Shown here: positions 37,051 through 48,751 of the stretch, piece after piece
Layout of the letters: every line of letters begins with the position of its first letter
Position numbering within the stretch: the stretch's first letter is position 1
DNA from: Hordeum vulgare subsp. vulgare
Lineage: Eukaryota > Streptophyta > Magnoliopsida > Poales > Poaceae
Length of the DNA: 64,000 bases
Reading direction: 5' to 3'
Assembly: GCF_904849725.1 (NCBI RefSeq)
Contig: NC_058518.1
Location: 211,494,741-211,558,740, forward strand
Notes under the pieces: model-generated
Database searches by the model: none
The model's input: the letters and a program-made list of their open reading frames with translations, nothing else
Told to the model about the DNA's origin: nothing
Position numbers and translations under genes: made by a program

Positions 37051-37320
37051 GTGTATTCATGGGGAATACCACTTAGTATTGATATTTCAAGATTATCTAG
37101 TCCCTATGTGGTATGTCTTACTCATGAGAAATTCAGGTTCTAAATGATCCATTAATGATTCTTGTTGGGTTTCATTTGCCACTTGTTAATAATGTTGTGT
37201 TATCACATTATGGGGGAGTAATATTCTATGTGCATATTACAAACCTAGAAAATGTGTATATTTGAGGTATTGCCACTTAGTGTTGATATTGTAAATTATC
37301 TTGTTCCTAGGTGGCATGTT
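37051..37320 (+). repeat. Diverged direct repeat, ~203 bp apart
   Basis: The block at 37051-37117 (gtgtat...ggaataccacttagtattgat...tgtggtatgtc) recurs at 37254-37320 (gtgtat...gtattgccacttagtgttgat...ggtggcatgtt). Both lie in the non-coding tail of the Copia fragment. Confidence 0.6.
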
Positions 37321-37486
37321 AGCTCTATAACTGTCATTTGCTTGTTTTAGGAGTAAAGGTGATGTTGGATATATTTGCAATCTACCAATCAGAATTATTT
37401 CCAAATACTTCTTGTCCTTTGACAATTGGTACTCCCTCATGTGGTAGAAATTGCTAATCATCTTTAAATTGGATTTTTCAAAGTGA

Positions 37487-39295
37487 TGTTGGAAATATGC
37501 CCTAGAGGCAATAATAAATTAGTTATTATTATATTTCTTAGTTCATGATAATCGTTTATTATCCATGCTATAATTGTATTGATTGGAAACACAATACTTG
37601 TGTGGATACATAGACAAAACACTGTCCCTAGTGAGCCTCTAGTTGACTAGCTCGTTGATCAAAGATGGTCAAGGTTTCCTGGCCATAGGCAAGTGTTGTC
37701 ACTTGATAACGGGATCACATCATTAGGAGAATCATGTGATGGACTAGACCCAAACTAATAGACGTAGCATGTTGATCGTGTCATTTTGTTGCTACTGTTT
37801 TCTGCGTGTCAAGTATTTGTTCCTATGACCATGAGATCATATAACTCACGGACACCGGAGGAATGCTTTGTGTGTATCAAACGTCGCAACGTAACTGGGT
37901 GACTATAAAGATGCTCTACAGGTATCTCCGAAGGTGTTCGTTGAGTTAGTATGGATCAAGACTCGGATTTGTCACTCCGTGTGACGGAGAGGTATCTCGG
38001 GGCCCACTCGGTAATACAACATCACACACAAGCCTTGCAAGCAATGTAACTTAATGTAAGTTGCGGGATCTTGTATTACGGAACGAGTAAAGAGACTTGC
38101 CGGTAAACGAGATTGAAATAGGTATGCGGATACTGACGATCGAATCTCGGGCAAGTAACATACCGAAGGACAAAGGGAATGACATACGGGATTATATGAA
38201 TCCTTGACACTGAGGTTCAAACGATAAGTTCTTCGTAGAATATGTAGGATCCAATATGGGCATCCAGGTCCCGCTATTGGATATTGACCGAGGAGTCTCT
38301 CGGGTCATGTCTACATAGTTCTCGAACCCGCAGGGTCTGCACACTTAAGGTTCGACGTTGTTTTATGCGTATTTGAGTTATATGGTTGGTTACTGAATGT
38401 TGTTCGGAGTCCCGGATGAGATCACGGACGTCATGAGGGTTTCCGGAATGGTCCGGAAACGAAGATTGATATATAGGATGACCTCATTTGGTTACCGGAA
38501 GGTTTTCGTGCATTACCGGAAAAGTTTCGGGCTCATCGGTAGTGTACCGGGAGTGCCGGGAGGGGTGCCGGGGACCATCGGGAGGGGTGTCACGCCCCAA
38601 GGGGTCTCATGGGCTATGGGAAGAGATAAACCAGCCCCTAGTGGGCTGGAATAAATTCCCACTAAGGCCCATAAGGTTTGAGAAGGAAAAAACACAAGGT
38701 GGAAAGAGTTTCCAAGTGGGAAGGTGGAATCCTACTCCAAGTAGGATTGGAGTACGACTCCTCCACCTCCAATTTCGGCCAAACCTTTAGGTTTTGAGGC
38801 TTCCTCCTCCCCTCCCTCCCACCTATATATACGGAGGTTTTAGGGCTGATTTGAGACGATTTTCCACGGCAGCCCGACCACATACCTCCACGGTTTTTCC
38901 TCTAGATCGCGTTTCTGCAAAGCTCGGGCGAAGCCCTGCTGAGACAAGGTCATCACCAACCTCCGGAGCGCCGTCACGCTGCCGGAGAACTCTTCTAACT
39001 CTCCGTCTCTCTTGCTGGATCAAGAAGGCCGAGATCATCGTCGAGCTGTACGTGTGCTGAACGCGGAGGTGCCGTCCGTTCGGTACTAGATCGTGGGACT
39101 GATCGCGGGATTGTTTGCGGGGCGGATCGTGGGACGTGAGGACGTTCCACTACATCAACCGCGTTAACTAACGCTTCTGCTGTACGATCTACAAGGGTAC
39201 GTAGATCACTCATCCCCTCTCGTAGATGGACATCACCATGATAGGTCTTCGTGCGCGTAGGAAAATTTTTGTTTCCCATGCGACGTTCCCCAACA
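37487..39295 (+). repeat. 5' LTR of the BARE-like element
   Basis: TG...CA ends and a TATA box (TATATATA at 38824-38831) after a CCACCTCC-rich block. Long GC-rich ORFs inside (38397-39060 and the complement) are LTR sequence, repeated in the 3' LTR, and are not called as genes. Confidence 0.93.
38824..38831 (+). promoter_or_regulatory. TATA box of the BARE-like 5' LTR
   Basis: TATATATA between ctcccacc and cggaggttttag; the identical box in the 3' LTR is at 45609-45616. This would start the genomic RNA. Confidence 0.75.
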
Positions 39296-39296
39296 G

Positions 39297-39308
39297 TGGT
39301 ATCATGAG
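39297..39308 (+). promoter_or_regulatory. Primer-binding site of the BARE-like element
   Basis: TGGTATCATGAG directly follows the LTR. It resembles the initiator-Met-tRNA site TGGTATCAGAGC used by BARE-like Copia elements, with an added base. Confidence 0.8.
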
Positions 39309-42300
39309 CTAGGTTCATGCGTAGATGTCTTCTCGAGTAGAACACAAAAGTTTTTGTGGGCGGTGATGTGCGTTTTGCTGCCCTCCTTAGTCTTTTCTTG
39401 ATTCCGCGGTATTGTTCGATTGAAGCGGCTTGGACCGACATTACTCGTACGCTTACGAGAGACTGGTTTCATCGCTACGAGTAACCCCGTTGCTCAAAGA
39501 TGACTGGCAAGTGTCGGTTTCTCCAACTTTAGTTGAATCGGATTTGACCGAGGAGGTCCTTGGATGAGGTTAAATAGCAACTCATATATCTCTGTTGTGG
39601 TGTTTGCGTAAGTAAGATGCGATCCTACTAGATACCCATGGTCACCACGTAAAACATGCAACAACAAAATTAGAGGACGTCTAACTTGTTTTTGCAGGGT
39701 ATGCTTGTGATGTGATATGGCCAACGATGTGATGTGATATATTGGATGTATGAGATGATCATGTTGTAATAGATAATATCGACTTGCACGTCGATGGTAC
39801 GGCAACCGGCAGGAGCCATAGGGTTGTCTTTATAACTAACGTTTGTGCTTGCAGATGCGTTTACTATTTTTCTAGGACGTAGCTTTAGTATTAATAGCAT
39901 GAGTAGCACGACAACCCCGATGGCGACACGTTGATGGAGATCATGGTGTGACGCCAGTGACAAGAAGATCGTGCCGGTGCTTTGGTGATGGAGATCAAGG
40001 AGCACGTGATGATGGCCATATCATGTCACTTATAAATTGCATGTGATGTTAATCCTTTTATGCACCTTATTTTTCTTAGAACGACGGTAGAATTATGAGG
40101 TGATCTCTCACTAAAATTTCAAGACGAAATTGTGTTCTCCCTGACTGTGCACCATTGCTACAGTTCGTCGTTTCGAGACACCACGTGATGATCGGGTGTG
40201 ATAGACTCAACGTTCACATACAACCGGTGCAAAACAGTTGCGCACGCGGAACACTCGGGTTAAGCTTGACGAGCCTAGCATGTGCAGACATGGCCTCGGA
40301 ACACATGAGACCGAAAGGTCGAGCATGAATCGTATAGTTGATATGATTAGCATAGAGATGCTTACCACTGAAACTATTCTCGACTCACGTGATGATCGGA
40401 CTTGAGATAGTGGATTTGGATCATGTACCACTCAAATGACTAGAGAGATGTACTTTTTGAGTGGGAGTTCTTAAGTAATATGATTAATTGAACTAATTGT
40501 CATGAACATAGTCTAATGGTCTTTGCGAATTACGATGTAGCTTGCGCTATAGCTCTACTGTTTTATATGTTCCTAGAGAAAATTTAGTTGAAAATTGATA
40601 GTAGCAAACTTTGCAGACTGAGTCTGTAAAACCGAGGATTGTCCTCGTTGCTACGCAGAAGGCTTATGTCCTTAATGCACCACTCGGTGTGCTGCACCTC
40701 GAGCGTCGTCTGTGGATGCTATGAACATCCGACATACACGTTGCTGATGACTACACAATAGTTCAGTGCAAAATACTTAATGGCTTAGAAGCAAGGCGCC
40801 GAAAACGTTGTAAAACGTCACGGAACATAAGTGATGTTCTAAAGAGATGAAATTGTGATTTCATGCTTGTGCCCTTGTTAAGAGGTACGAGACCTCCAAC
40901 AAGATTCTTTGTCCACAAAGTAAAGGAGAAAAGCTCAATCGTTGAGCGTGTGCTCAGACTGTCTGAGTACGACAATCACTTGAATCAAGTGGGAGTTAAT
41001 CTTCCAGATGAGATAGTGATGGTTCTCCAAAGTCACTGCCACCAAGCTGTGAGAGCTTCGTGATGAACTATAACATATCAAGGATAGATACAATGATCCT
41101 TGAGCGATTCGCGATGTTTGACACTGCGAAAGTAGAAATCAAGAAGGAGCGTCAATAGTTGATGGTTTGTAAAACCACTAAGTTTCAAGAAAGGCAAGGG
41201 CTAGAAGGGATACTTCGTGAAACGACAAAACAGTTGCTGCACTAATGAAGAGACCCAAGATTAAACCCGAACCCGAGACTAAGTGCTTCTGTAATGAGGG
41301 GAACAGTCACTGAGGCAGAGCAACTCTAGATACTTGGTAGATAAGAAGGCTGGCAAAAGTCGAAAGAAGTGTATTTGATATACATGATGTTGATGTGTAC
41401 TTTACTAGTACTCCTAGTAGCATGAGGGTATTGGATACCGGTTCGGTTGCTAAGTGATTAGTAACACGAAATGTAAGCTACGGCATAAACGGAGACTAGC
41501 TAAAGGCGAGGTGACGATACGTGTTGGAAGTGTTTCCAAGGTTGATATGATCAAACGTCGCACGCTCCCTCTACCATCGGGATTGGTGTTAAACCTAAAT
41601 AATTGTTATTTGGTGCTTGCGTTAAGCATGAACATGATTGGATCGTGTTTATTGCAATACGATTATTCATGTAAAGAGAATAATGGTTACTCTGTTTTCT
41701 CGAATAATCACCTTCAATGGTTTATTGAATCTCGATCGTAGTGTTACACATGTTCATGATATTGGTGCCAAAAGATACGAGTTGATGATGATAGTACCAC
41801 TTACTTGTGGCATTGCTGCTTGAGTCATGTTAGTATAAATTGCATGAAGAGGCTCCATGCTGATGGATCTTTGTACTCACCTGATTTCGAATCACTAGTG
41901 ACATGCAAATCATACCACATGAGCAAGGCCTTGTTTTCATTGAGATGAAATAAGATAGTAACTTGTTGGAAGTGATACATTTTGATGTATGCAGTCCAAT
42001 GAGTGCTGAGGCACGCAGTGGATATCATTATGTTCTTACTTCACTGACGATTTGAGTAGATACTAGAGTATTTACTTAATGAATCACAAGTTTGAAATAT
42101 TGAAAAGTTCAATTCTGTTTCGGAGTGAAGTTTGTCGTAACAAGAGGATAAACTGTCTGCGATATGATCATAGAAATGAATATCTGAGTTACGAGTTTTG
42201 GTACGCAGTTAAGACAATGTGGAAATTGTTTCGCAGTTCATGCCACCTAGAACATCATAGTGTGATGATGTGTCTGAACGTCATATCCACGCACTATTTG

Positions 42301-44261
42301 GTATGGTGCATACTATCATGTCTCTTATCGAATTACCACTATCGTTTATGGGTTATGCATTAGAGACAACCACACTCACTTTAAATAGGGCACCGCGTAT
42401 TTCTGTTGAGATGACACAGTATAGACTGAGGTTTAGAGAAATCTAAACTGTTGTTTCTTGAAAGTTTGCAGCTTCGACACTTATGTGAAAAAGTTTCAGT
42501 CTGATAAGCTCGAACCCAAAGCGGATAAATGCATCTTCATAGGATATCCAAAACAGTTGGGTACATCTCCTATATCAGATCCGAAAGCAAAGTGTTTGTT
42601 TCTAGAAACGGATCCTTTCTCGAGGAAAGGTTTCTCTCGAAAGAATTGAGTGGGAGGGTAGTAGAACTTGATGAGGTTATTGAACCATCACTTCAACCAG
42701 TGTGTAGCAGGGCGCAGGAAGTTGTTCATGTGGCGCCTACACCAATTGAAGTGGAAGCTGATGATGATGATCATTGAGCTTCAAATCAAGTTACTACAAA
42801 CCTCGTAGGTCGACAAGGTCGCGTACTGCTGCAGAGTAGTACGGTAACCCTGTCTTGGAGGTCATCTTGTTGAGCAACAGTGAACCTACGAGTTATGGAG
42901 AAAGCGATGGTGGGCCCAGATTCCGACAAATGGCTGGAAGCCATGAAATCCGAGAAAGGATCCATATGTGAAAACAAAGTGTAGACTTTGGTAGAACTAC
43001 TTGATGGTCATAGGACTATTGAATAAAATGGATCTTTAAAAGAAGACAGACGATGATGGTGATAAGTCACTATTAAGAAAAGCTCGACTTGTCGCAAAGA
43101 TGTTTTCGATAAGATCAAACAGTTGACTATGATGAGACTTTCTCACTCGTAGCGATGCTACAAGTCTGTTAGAATTATGTTAGTTGTTGATGCATTATTT
43201 ATGAAATATTGCACGTAGGATGTCAAAACATTGTTTTCTCGACGGTTTCCTTGAGCAAACATTGTATGTGATACAACCAGAAGGTTTTGTCGATCCTAAA
43301 GATACTAGCAAGTATGCAAGCTCCAGTGATCCTTCAATGGACTGGTGCAAGCATCTCGGAGTTGGAATATACACTTTGATGAGATGATCAAAGATTTTGG
43401 GTTTGTACAAGGTTTATGAGAAACTTGTATTTCCAAAGAAGTGAGTGGGAGCACTATAGAATTTCTGATAGGTATATGTGGTTGACATATTGTGGATCAG
43501 AGGTAATGTAGAATTTCTGTAAAGCATACAAGGTTGTTTGAAAGAAGTTTTCCAAGGAGTACCTGGATTACGCTACTTGAACGTTGAGCATCAAAGATCT
43601 ATGGAGATAGATTGAAAGCGCTTAATAGAAGTTTTCACAAGATGCATGCCTTGACAAGTTTTTGAAAGAGTTCAAAATAGACCAGCAAAGAAGGAGTTCT
43701 TGGTTGCGTTGTGAGGTGTGAATTTGAGTAAGACTCAAAACCCGACCACGGCAGAATAAAGAGAATAGACGAAGGTCGTCTTCTATGCCTTAGCCGTAGA
43801 ATCTAAAGTATGCCATGCTGTGTACCGCACCTGAAGTGTGCCTTGACTCAAAGTATGTTGAGAGGTACAGAGAGTGATCCATGATTGAATCACTAGCAGC
43901 GGTCGAAATTTATCCTTAGTAACTAATGGACTAAGGAATTTTTCTCGATTATGGAGGTGGTTAAAGAGTTTGTCGTAAAGGGTTACGTCAATGCAAGCTT
44001 TGACACTAATCCGGATAACTATGAGTAGTGAAACGGATTCGTATAGTAGAGTAGATATTTGGAGCATTTCCGAATAGCACGTAGTAGCAGCATCTATAAG
44101 ATGACATAAAGATTTGTAAAGAACGCACGAATCTGAAAGTTTCAGAACCGTTGACTAAAATCTCTCTCACGAGCAAGACGTGATCAGACCCCATAACTAT
44201 ATGGGTGTTGGATTCGTTGGAATCACATGGTGATGTGAACTAGGTTATTGACTCTAGTGCA

Positions 44262-44271
44262 AGTGGGAGAC
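44262..44271 (+). promoter_or_regulatory. Polypurine tract of the BARE-like element
   Basis: The purine-rich run aagtgggaga lies directly before the 3' LTR, the usual site for plus-strand DNA priming. Confidence 0.8.
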
Positions 44272-46081
44272 TGTTGGAAATATGCCCTAGTGGCAATAAT
44301 AAATTAGTTATTATTATATTTCTTAGTTCATGATAATCGTTTATTATCCATGCTATAATTGTATTGATTGGAAACACAATACTTGTGTGGATACATAGAC
44401 AAAACACTGTCCCTAGTGAGCCTCTAGTTGACTAGCTCGTTGATCAAAGATGGTCAAGGTTTCCTGGCCATAGGCAAGTGTTGTCACTTGATAACGGGAT
44501 CACATCATTAGGAGAATCATGTGATGGACTAGACCCAAACTAATAGACGTAGCATGTTGATCGTGTCATTTTGTTGCTACTGTTTTCTGCGTGTCAAGTA
44601 TTTGTTCCTATGACCATGAGATCATATAACTCAGGGACACCGGAGGAATGCTTTGTGTGTATCAAACGTCGCAACGTAACTGGGTGACTATAAAGATGCT
44701 CTACAGGTATCTCCGAAGGTGTTCGTTGAGTTAGTATGGATCAAGACTGGGATTTGTCACTCCGTGTGACGGAGAGGTATCTCGGGGCCCACTCGGTAAT
44801 ACAACATCACACACAAGCCTTGCAAGCAATGTAACTTAATGTAAGTTGCGGGATCTTGTATTACGGAACGAGTAAAGAGACTTGCCGGTAAACGAGATTG
44901 AAATAGGTATGCGGATACTGACGATCGAATCTCGGGCAAGTAACATACCGAAGGACAAAGGGAATGACATACGGGATTATATGAATCCTTGACACTGAGG
45001 TTCAAACGATAAGTTCTTCGTAGAATATGTAGGATCCAATATGGGCATCCAGGTCCCGCTATTGGATATTGACCGAGGAGTCTCTCGGGTCATGTCTACA
45101 TAGTTCTCGAACCCGCAGGGTCTGCGCACTTAAGGTTTGACGTTGTTTGATGCGTATTTGAGTTATATGGTTGGTTACCGAATGTTGTTTGGAGTCCCGG
45201 ATGAGATCACGGACGTCATGAGGGTTTCCGGAATGGTCCGGAAACGAAGATTGATATATAGGATGACCTCATTTGGTTACCGGAAGGTTTTCGTGCATTA
45301 CCGGAAAAGTTTCGGGCTCATCGGTAGTGTACCGGGAGTGCCGGGAGGGGTGCCAGGGACCATCGGGAGGGGTGTCACGCCCCAAGGGGTCTCATGGGCT
45401 ATGGGAAGAGATAAACCAGCCCCTAGTGGGCTGGAATAAGTTCCCACTAAGGCCCATAAGGTTTGAGAAGGAAAAAACACAAGGTGGAAAGAGTTTCCAA
45501 GTGGGAAGGTGGAATCCTACTCCAAGTAGGATTGGAGTAGGACTCCTCCACCTCCAATTTCGGCCAAACCTTTAGGTTTTGAGGCAGCCTCCTCCCCTCT
45601 CTCCCACCTATATATACGGAGGTTTTAGGGCTGATTTGAGACGACTTTTCCACGGCAGCCCGACCACATACCTCCACGGTTTTTCCTCTAGATCGCGTTT
45701 CTGCAAAGCTCGGGCGGAGCCCTGCTGAGACAAGGTCATCACCAACCTCCGGAGCACCGTCACGCTGCCGGAGAACTCTTCTACCTCTCCGTCTCTCTTG
45801 CTGGATCAAGAAGGCCGAGATCATCGTCGAGCTGTACGTGTGCTGAACGCGGAGGTGCCGTCCGTTCGGTACTAGATCGTGGGACTGATCGCGGGATTGT
45901 TCGCGGGGCGGATCGAGGGACGTGAGGACGTTCCACTACATCAACCGCATTCACTAACACTTCTGCTGTACGATCTACAAGGGTACGTAGATCACTCATC
46001 CCCTCTCGTAGATGGACATCACCATGATAGGTCTTTGTGCGCGTAGGAAATTTTTTGTTTCCCATGCGACGTTCCCCAACA
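44272..46081 (+). repeat. 3' LTR of the BARE-like element
   Basis: Nearly identical to 37487-39295. Differences visible by eye include single substitutions near 44290, 44634 and 44749, a 2-base change at 45585-45587 and one-base indels. Confidence 0.93.
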
Positions 46082-47487
46082 GGTGAATAGGCGATTTTTA
46101 CAATTTCATCACCCAGGAAATTCCTACTGAGGAAAGTCCTCAGTCATGAACTGAGTGCAGCGGAAATAGAACCAGACCAGGAGCGCAAAAAGGTCTACTG
46201 CTAAGTACTCAGCGAGATTTCAAAGATTCGGTTTGCGTAGGTCATACGTATATTATAAGTAGGAGAAGATTAATTCGAGTGAAGAATTTGAGGTTGAGGA
46301 AATTCAGAGAAATTCTTCAGTCAAATTCTTCAAACAGTACGGATGAAATTACGCAACATACAATTAAGGAAATGAGAGAGTTGAAGAAATAGAACCGGTA
46401 GCTCGATGAAGACAGTTGTTGATGACCCACTTCCAACTGTTGTGACAATTGTATGTGTGGTTTGGAGCGGATTGGTATTGAAACCAAAGGCCATACAGTC
46501 CCAGGACACACAGTCCGTCCTCGGACACACAGCCCCTAACATATTCTCCTTGAGCTAAGGAGACACGGTCCTCACCCAACACTCATGGTAAGTCTCCAAG
46601 GCATACTTCCAAACCCTCACAAACTCGGTCACCCAGCGATCCGGAATTGACTGCTGGATGATCTAGACCATGACGCTTAGCCGTCTGGAGGATGCACAAT
46701 CCTCAAAGGTAACAAGCGTCGGTTCCACATAGGAATAACTTCTTCAGTGATGCTCAATCACATGGGTTTTGATTTGGGTTTGGTGTTTGGGGTATTTCCA
46801 CACTTGATGATTTTCGCTCGAAGACTCTGAGGAATTTGGGTTGCTCTAGATGACTAGTGTCAGTTTCTCTCGGAGCAGCCAACCAGCTAGTGGTTGTGGG
46901 GGCAGCTATTTATAGCCTGGGAGCATCCCTACATGATTCGACATAAATGCCCTTTAATAACATGAATATTGGGTGGACTAGATCTGTGACAGGTGGCGCG
47001 TGGTGCGGCAATGGTCGGAACTATCAGCTATGAAAGTCCTCATGTCTCTCATATTCCTCACTTTGAGGGTTTGGTAGATGTAGGTTTGGGTTGAGAATCA
47101 TCAGGAAATTCGTTCCATAGTTCTACTTCGACCCCCTTTAACATTATGGTGTTCCTATGACTCAAGTGTGAAGAAAATGAATTATAAAGAGTAAATCTTC
47201 AAGCTTCAAAGTATTCAGAGTGTTTTCTTTAGGACACACCGAATGTCTCATCTTCAATTTCTTCATGAGGAATATCAATTTCTTCACAATTTCTTCGTGG
47301 TAAAAGTATTCAAGGAATGACCAAAGTCTTCTCTCGAAGACATTCATTTTTAGGGGTCGATATTCATCGAATAACTAAAACTCCTTAGCGACTTATAGAG
47401 CATGTGTATACTTACAAACATACCAGTCTCTTAACCTATAAGTCTTCAAACCACAGAAATCACTAAGGGGCACTAGATGCACTTACA
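46082..47487 (-). repeat. 3' LTR of a Maximus/Barbara-like Copia element, end truncated
   Basis: In sense orientation it starts TGTAAGTGCATCTAGTGCCCC at 47487, after the purine tract aaaagggggagat, and runs to ...aaatcgcctattcacc at 46082. The BARE-like element begins there, so the final bases are lost or displaced. A TATA box (TATAAATA, minus strand) lies at 46907-46914. ORFs within are not called. Confidence 0.75.
46907..46914 (-). promoter_or_regulatory. TATA box in the Maximus/Barbara-like LTR
   Basis: TATAAATA on the minus strand, preceded by cccaggc and followed by gctgcccc, the expected promoter layout of this LTR. Confidence 0.65.
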
Positions 47488-48015
47488 ATCTCCCCCTTTT
47501 GGTGGTTTATGACAAGTAGGTTAAGTTTTCAACGGGGATAATAATATGAAATGTAAGTACTGGGTTTGAGGATTTTGAAATCAAGATACACATAAGCTCC
47601 CCCTGAAGATGTGGATGTTTTGAGGAATTTGCTTTGAACAGAAGATGCACATTAATCATATATATCATGGAGATCTCCCCGTGTATCTTGTAATTCATGC
47701 ATGCATTTGACATATAGTATGAGGAATTTGAAATGCTTGATGAAAAATGGTGTGTGACAAATTTTAGCATGCATGCATTAATTAACTTGAGGAATAAGCA
47801 TGCGAGGAAAAACATTCAAAAGTGTCAGAACACGATCGGGCTTAAGTTACATGTGATTGCATCGAAAACTTCAGAAGAACCAAGAGTTTGTAACTTAATA
47901 AAGTTTATAAGAACATAAATTAATTCTGCTTGAAGAATTACTCTCAGATTTCTCCCCCTTTGTCATCAAGTAATGAAAAAGGGACGAAACTGAGGACTAA
48001 CGCCCATGAAGAATT
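47488..48015 (-). other. 3' untranslated tail and purine tract of the Maximus/Barbara-like element
   Basis: On the minus strand the gag-like ORF is followed by gatgacaaagggggagaa (near 47960), then AT-rich non-coding DNA, then a second purine tract (aaaagggggagat, complement at 47489-47502) at the LTR. The doubled aaagggggaga motif is characteristic of these elements. No gene is seen. Confidence 0.65.
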
Positions 48016-48741
48016 TCACTTCTCTGTTGAGGAAGAGGTGCGAGGAGTCCTCGAGTCAGACTTCCTTGCTGGGCCAGTTGCACTATCCTCACGTTCTTCA
48101 TCTGAATCAGTAGTGCAGAATGAAGAAAATGAGTTGTCCACCAAGTTAGGAGCTGGAATAGACTTGAATTTCTTCTTAGGTGGCCATGACCAGTCAAAGT
48201 CGCGAGAGCATTCCAATTCTTCAACTTCGTGTGGAGTCTTGAGGTGAGACAATATGGCCCAAGAGCGATCAAATACCTCATGAAGATAATACTGATTTTT
48301 CTTCACAAAATTTTGAGTCTCGTTGAGGGTTTTCACAATGGAGCCAAACTGGCGTTTTACCCACTTGTGATTGTCATCGACTTTCTGGTGAAGACTGAGT
48401 AGAATCTCTCTGTTAGTCATTACTCTTAGAGATGTTGGGCTTGGAGGTTTTGCTCTGCAATCAGATTCTTGAGTGGCAGTGTCATCATATGAGGAATAGG
48501 AGGCAGCCTTGCGAAATTGACCATCCAGGGGTCGATTACCTTCATCAATCACTGACTTGCCTTTGCCCTCAATAGGTTCAAAATATTTCTTGATGACTTT
48601 GATAGGTGGCATATAGCTGAGGTGATTCTGAAAGTGAGCTTGGTAGTTGATGGTGGATATGTTTCTAATGAATCTCATGATCCAAGGTGCATAAATCTTC
48701 AGCTCAAATGGCGACAAAGCATTATCGGCCGAAGTCCTCAA
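48016..48741 (-). CDS. Retrotransposon Gag-like protein of the Maximus/Barbara-like element, 5'-truncated
   Basis: A 241-codon open frame on the minus strand. The frame continues upstream of the first Met (DLFLRTSADNALS) to the junction at 48752, so the true N-terminus is lost. Residues 40-75 carry HLSYMPPIKVIKKYFEPIEG and a KGKSV segment. Residues 110-175 look helical (REILLSLHQKVDDNHKWVKRQ and on). The C-terminal third is rich in S, D and E. No zinc knuckle or protease is visible. It ends before the aaagggggaga tail of the element. I infer a structural or Gag-related protein from position, but do not recognise a catalytic domain. Confidence 0.55.
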   Translation of the reverse strand: MRTSADNALSPFELKIYAPWIMRFIRNISTINYQAHFQNHLSYMPPIKVIKKYFEPIEGKGKSVIDEGNRPLDGQFRKAASYSSYDDTATQESDCRAKPPSPTSLRVMTNREILLSLHQKVDDNHKWVKRQFGSIVKTLNETQNFVKKNQYYLHEVFDRSWAILSHLKTPHEVEELECSRDFDWSWPPKKKFKSIPAPNLVDNSFSSFCTTDSDEEREDSATGPARKSDSRTPRTSSSTEK

Positions 48742-48751
48742 GAATAAATCG

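Larger units (their letters stand above)
35651..37486 (+). mobile_element. Copia retrotransposon fragment with gag-like gene
   Basis: It starts abruptly inside coding sequence at 35651 and ends at the BARE-like insertion. After the gag-like ORF there is ~850 bp of AT-rich, non-coding DNA with a purine run (attatgggggagtaat near 37210). No LTR is visible. The text style resembles Maximus/Barbara-type Copia elements, from memory. Confidence 0.6.
39296..44271 (+). pseudogene. pol: Degenerate gag-pol interior of the BARE-like element
   Basis: Leader to about 40440, then decayed gag. A broken zinc knuckle (KCFCNEGNSH) lies near 41283-41312 and a protease active-site text VLDTGSVA at 41428-41451. 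The linker LPLPSGLVLNLNNCYLV is near 41570. GAG-pre-integrase (YLWHCCLSH...MKRLH) is at 41800-41860, an integrase piece (CSPMSAEARSGYHYVLTS) near 41993, and integrase C-terminal text to 42650. The RT box reads YVVD at 43475-43486, so one catalytic Asp is Val. RNase H reads GYVNASF near 43980. Stops and frameshifts occur throughout, so no Gag or Pol protein can be made. The same YVVD change is present at 1821-1832. Confidence 0.88.
37487..46081 (+). mobile_element. Complete BARE-1/Angela/WIS-like Copia element
   Basis: LTRs of 1809 bp (37487-39295) and 1810 bp (44272-46081) start TGTTGGAAATATGCCC and end CCCCAACA. A primer site follows the left LTR and a purine tract precedes the right LTR. 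Flanking 5-mers are agtga (37482-37486) and ggtga (46082-46086), a target duplication with one mismatch. By eye I count roughly 25 differences between the LTRs, about 1.4 percent, which implies a recent insertion on the usual grass LTR clock. The ~4.98 kb interior keeps Copia domain order but has stops in every frame. Confidence 0.93.

Noticed and set aside
38397..39441. ORFs in the BARE-like 5' LTR, repeated at 45137-46065
   Set aside because: Exact or near-exact LTR repeats; not genes.
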